DNA from: Woeseiaceae bacterium
GTDB lineage: Bacteria; Pseudomonadota; Gammaproteobacteria; Steroidobacterales; Woeseiaceae
Reading direction: 5' to 3'
Assembly (NCBI GenBank): GCA_028280615.1
Contig: JANQLK010000020.1
Span: 1 to 64,000 of the forward strand
DNA: 64,000 bases
The translations under genes and the position numbers were made by a program. Below the pieces are notes generated by a model that was not told where the DNA came from, did no database searches, and saw only the letters and a list, made by a program, of their open reading frames with translations. Numbering within the stretch: the stretch's first letter is position 1; each line of letters starts with the position of its first letter. Below are positions 63,797-64,000 of this stretch, piece by piece.

Positions 63797-64000
63797 GTGA
63801 CGGCTGACGAATTGCGGAAACTGATCGAGCCGTCCGTCGAGAGGCTCGGATACGAGCTGTCGGACCTCGAAGTGAAGCTCGGCGGCCGCGGCGGCGTCGT
63901 CCGGGTGTTTATCGACCACCCCGACGGTGTCGGTCTCGCCGATTGCGAGAAGGCAAGTCTCGCCGTGAGCGCGCTGCTCGATGTCGAGGACCCGATTCCC
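63797..64000 (+). CDS. rimP: Ribosome maturation factor RimP (N-terminal part)
   Basis: The gene starts at GTG 63797, with AGG six bases before it, and runs off the window end after 68 codons. The visible N-terminal domain matches RimP: LIEPSVERLGYELSDLEVKL, then VVRVFIDHPDGVGLADCEK and SALLDVEDPIP. RimP assists assembly of the 30S subunit. In most Gammaproteobacteria it is followed by nusA and infB, which would lie outside this window. Confidence 0.95.
   Translation, partial: MTADELRKLIEPSVERLGYELSDLEVKLGGRGGVVRVFIDHPDGVGLADCEKASLAVSALLDVEDPIP

Noticed and set aside
1..64000. CRISPR arrays, rRNA, complete tRNA genes, insertion sequences or prophage
   Set aside because: No regularly spaced repeats, no cloverleaf with both halves, and no transposase, integrase or phage structural proteins were found.

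Overview
The window looks like chromosomal DNA of a GC-rich, aerobic, Gram-negative bacterium, most likely a gammaproteobacterium. The support is two TonB-dependent receptors, several exported lipoproteins, an Mrp-type antiporter, an LhgO-type dehydrogenase and a rimP gene behind a structured leader. A relative of the marine Woeseiales/Steroidobacterales-type lineages would fit the gene repertoire, but that is inference. I see no tRNA or rRNA genes, insertion sequences, prophage or CRISPR array. The first gene (oxygenase C-terminus) and the last (rimP) are cut by the window ends.

Layout. 0-12 kb: small-molecule and redox enzymes (2OG-Fe oxygenase, bicupin protein, PQQ-type sugar dehydrogenase, hydrolases, a metallo-beta-lactamase-fold protein, a serine hydrolase lipoprotein), a Ca2+/cation and CPA2 antiporter pair, and two near-identical O-methyltransferases about 8 kb apart. 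12.4-19.5 kb: a nine-gene Mrp/Mbh-like cation/proton antiporter operon with a split MrpA C-terminus and three MrpD-like subunits. 19.9-23.6 kb: a three-gene operon (MBL hydrolase, saccharopine-dehydrogenase-like reductase, CrtI/retinol-saturase-like flavoprotein). 24-28 kb: an animal-type haem peroxidase preceded by what reads as a class I cyclic-di-GMP (GEMM-I) riboswitch, then a response regulator with a degenerate receiver domain and a long perfect palindrome in front of it. 28-35.5 kb: LysR regulator, KefC-like antiporter, P2-type ATPase, second PQQ-type dehydrogenase. 36-44.9 kb: two TonB receptors, a DUF885 lipoprotein and an FG-GAP repeat protein. 45-47.4 kb: a Tat-exported CrtI-like flavoprotein translationally coupled to a periplasmic pentahaem cytochrome. 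48-59 kb: an orphan exported protein, a large BNR/sortilin-like propeller protein, a secreted lectin-like protein, a parvulin-HupE pair, a gamma-glutamyltransferase and a second DUF885 protein. 58.8-64 kb: glycine-zipper protein, opine-dehydrogenase-family enzyme, UGT-type glycosyltransferase, small membrane protein, lhgO and the rimP leader and gene.

How it fits together. Receptors, DUF885 proteins and gamma-glutamyltransferase suggest uptake and trimming of peptides or similar polymers. The antiporters and ATPase form a rich ion-homeostasis set. The PQQ, flavin and multihaem proteins point to periplasmic oxidation chemistry. The regulatory RNA content stands out: the c-di-GMP riboswitch, the two-terminator rimP leader, and four copies of a tRNA-3'-end-like motif each directly attached to a terminator hairpin.
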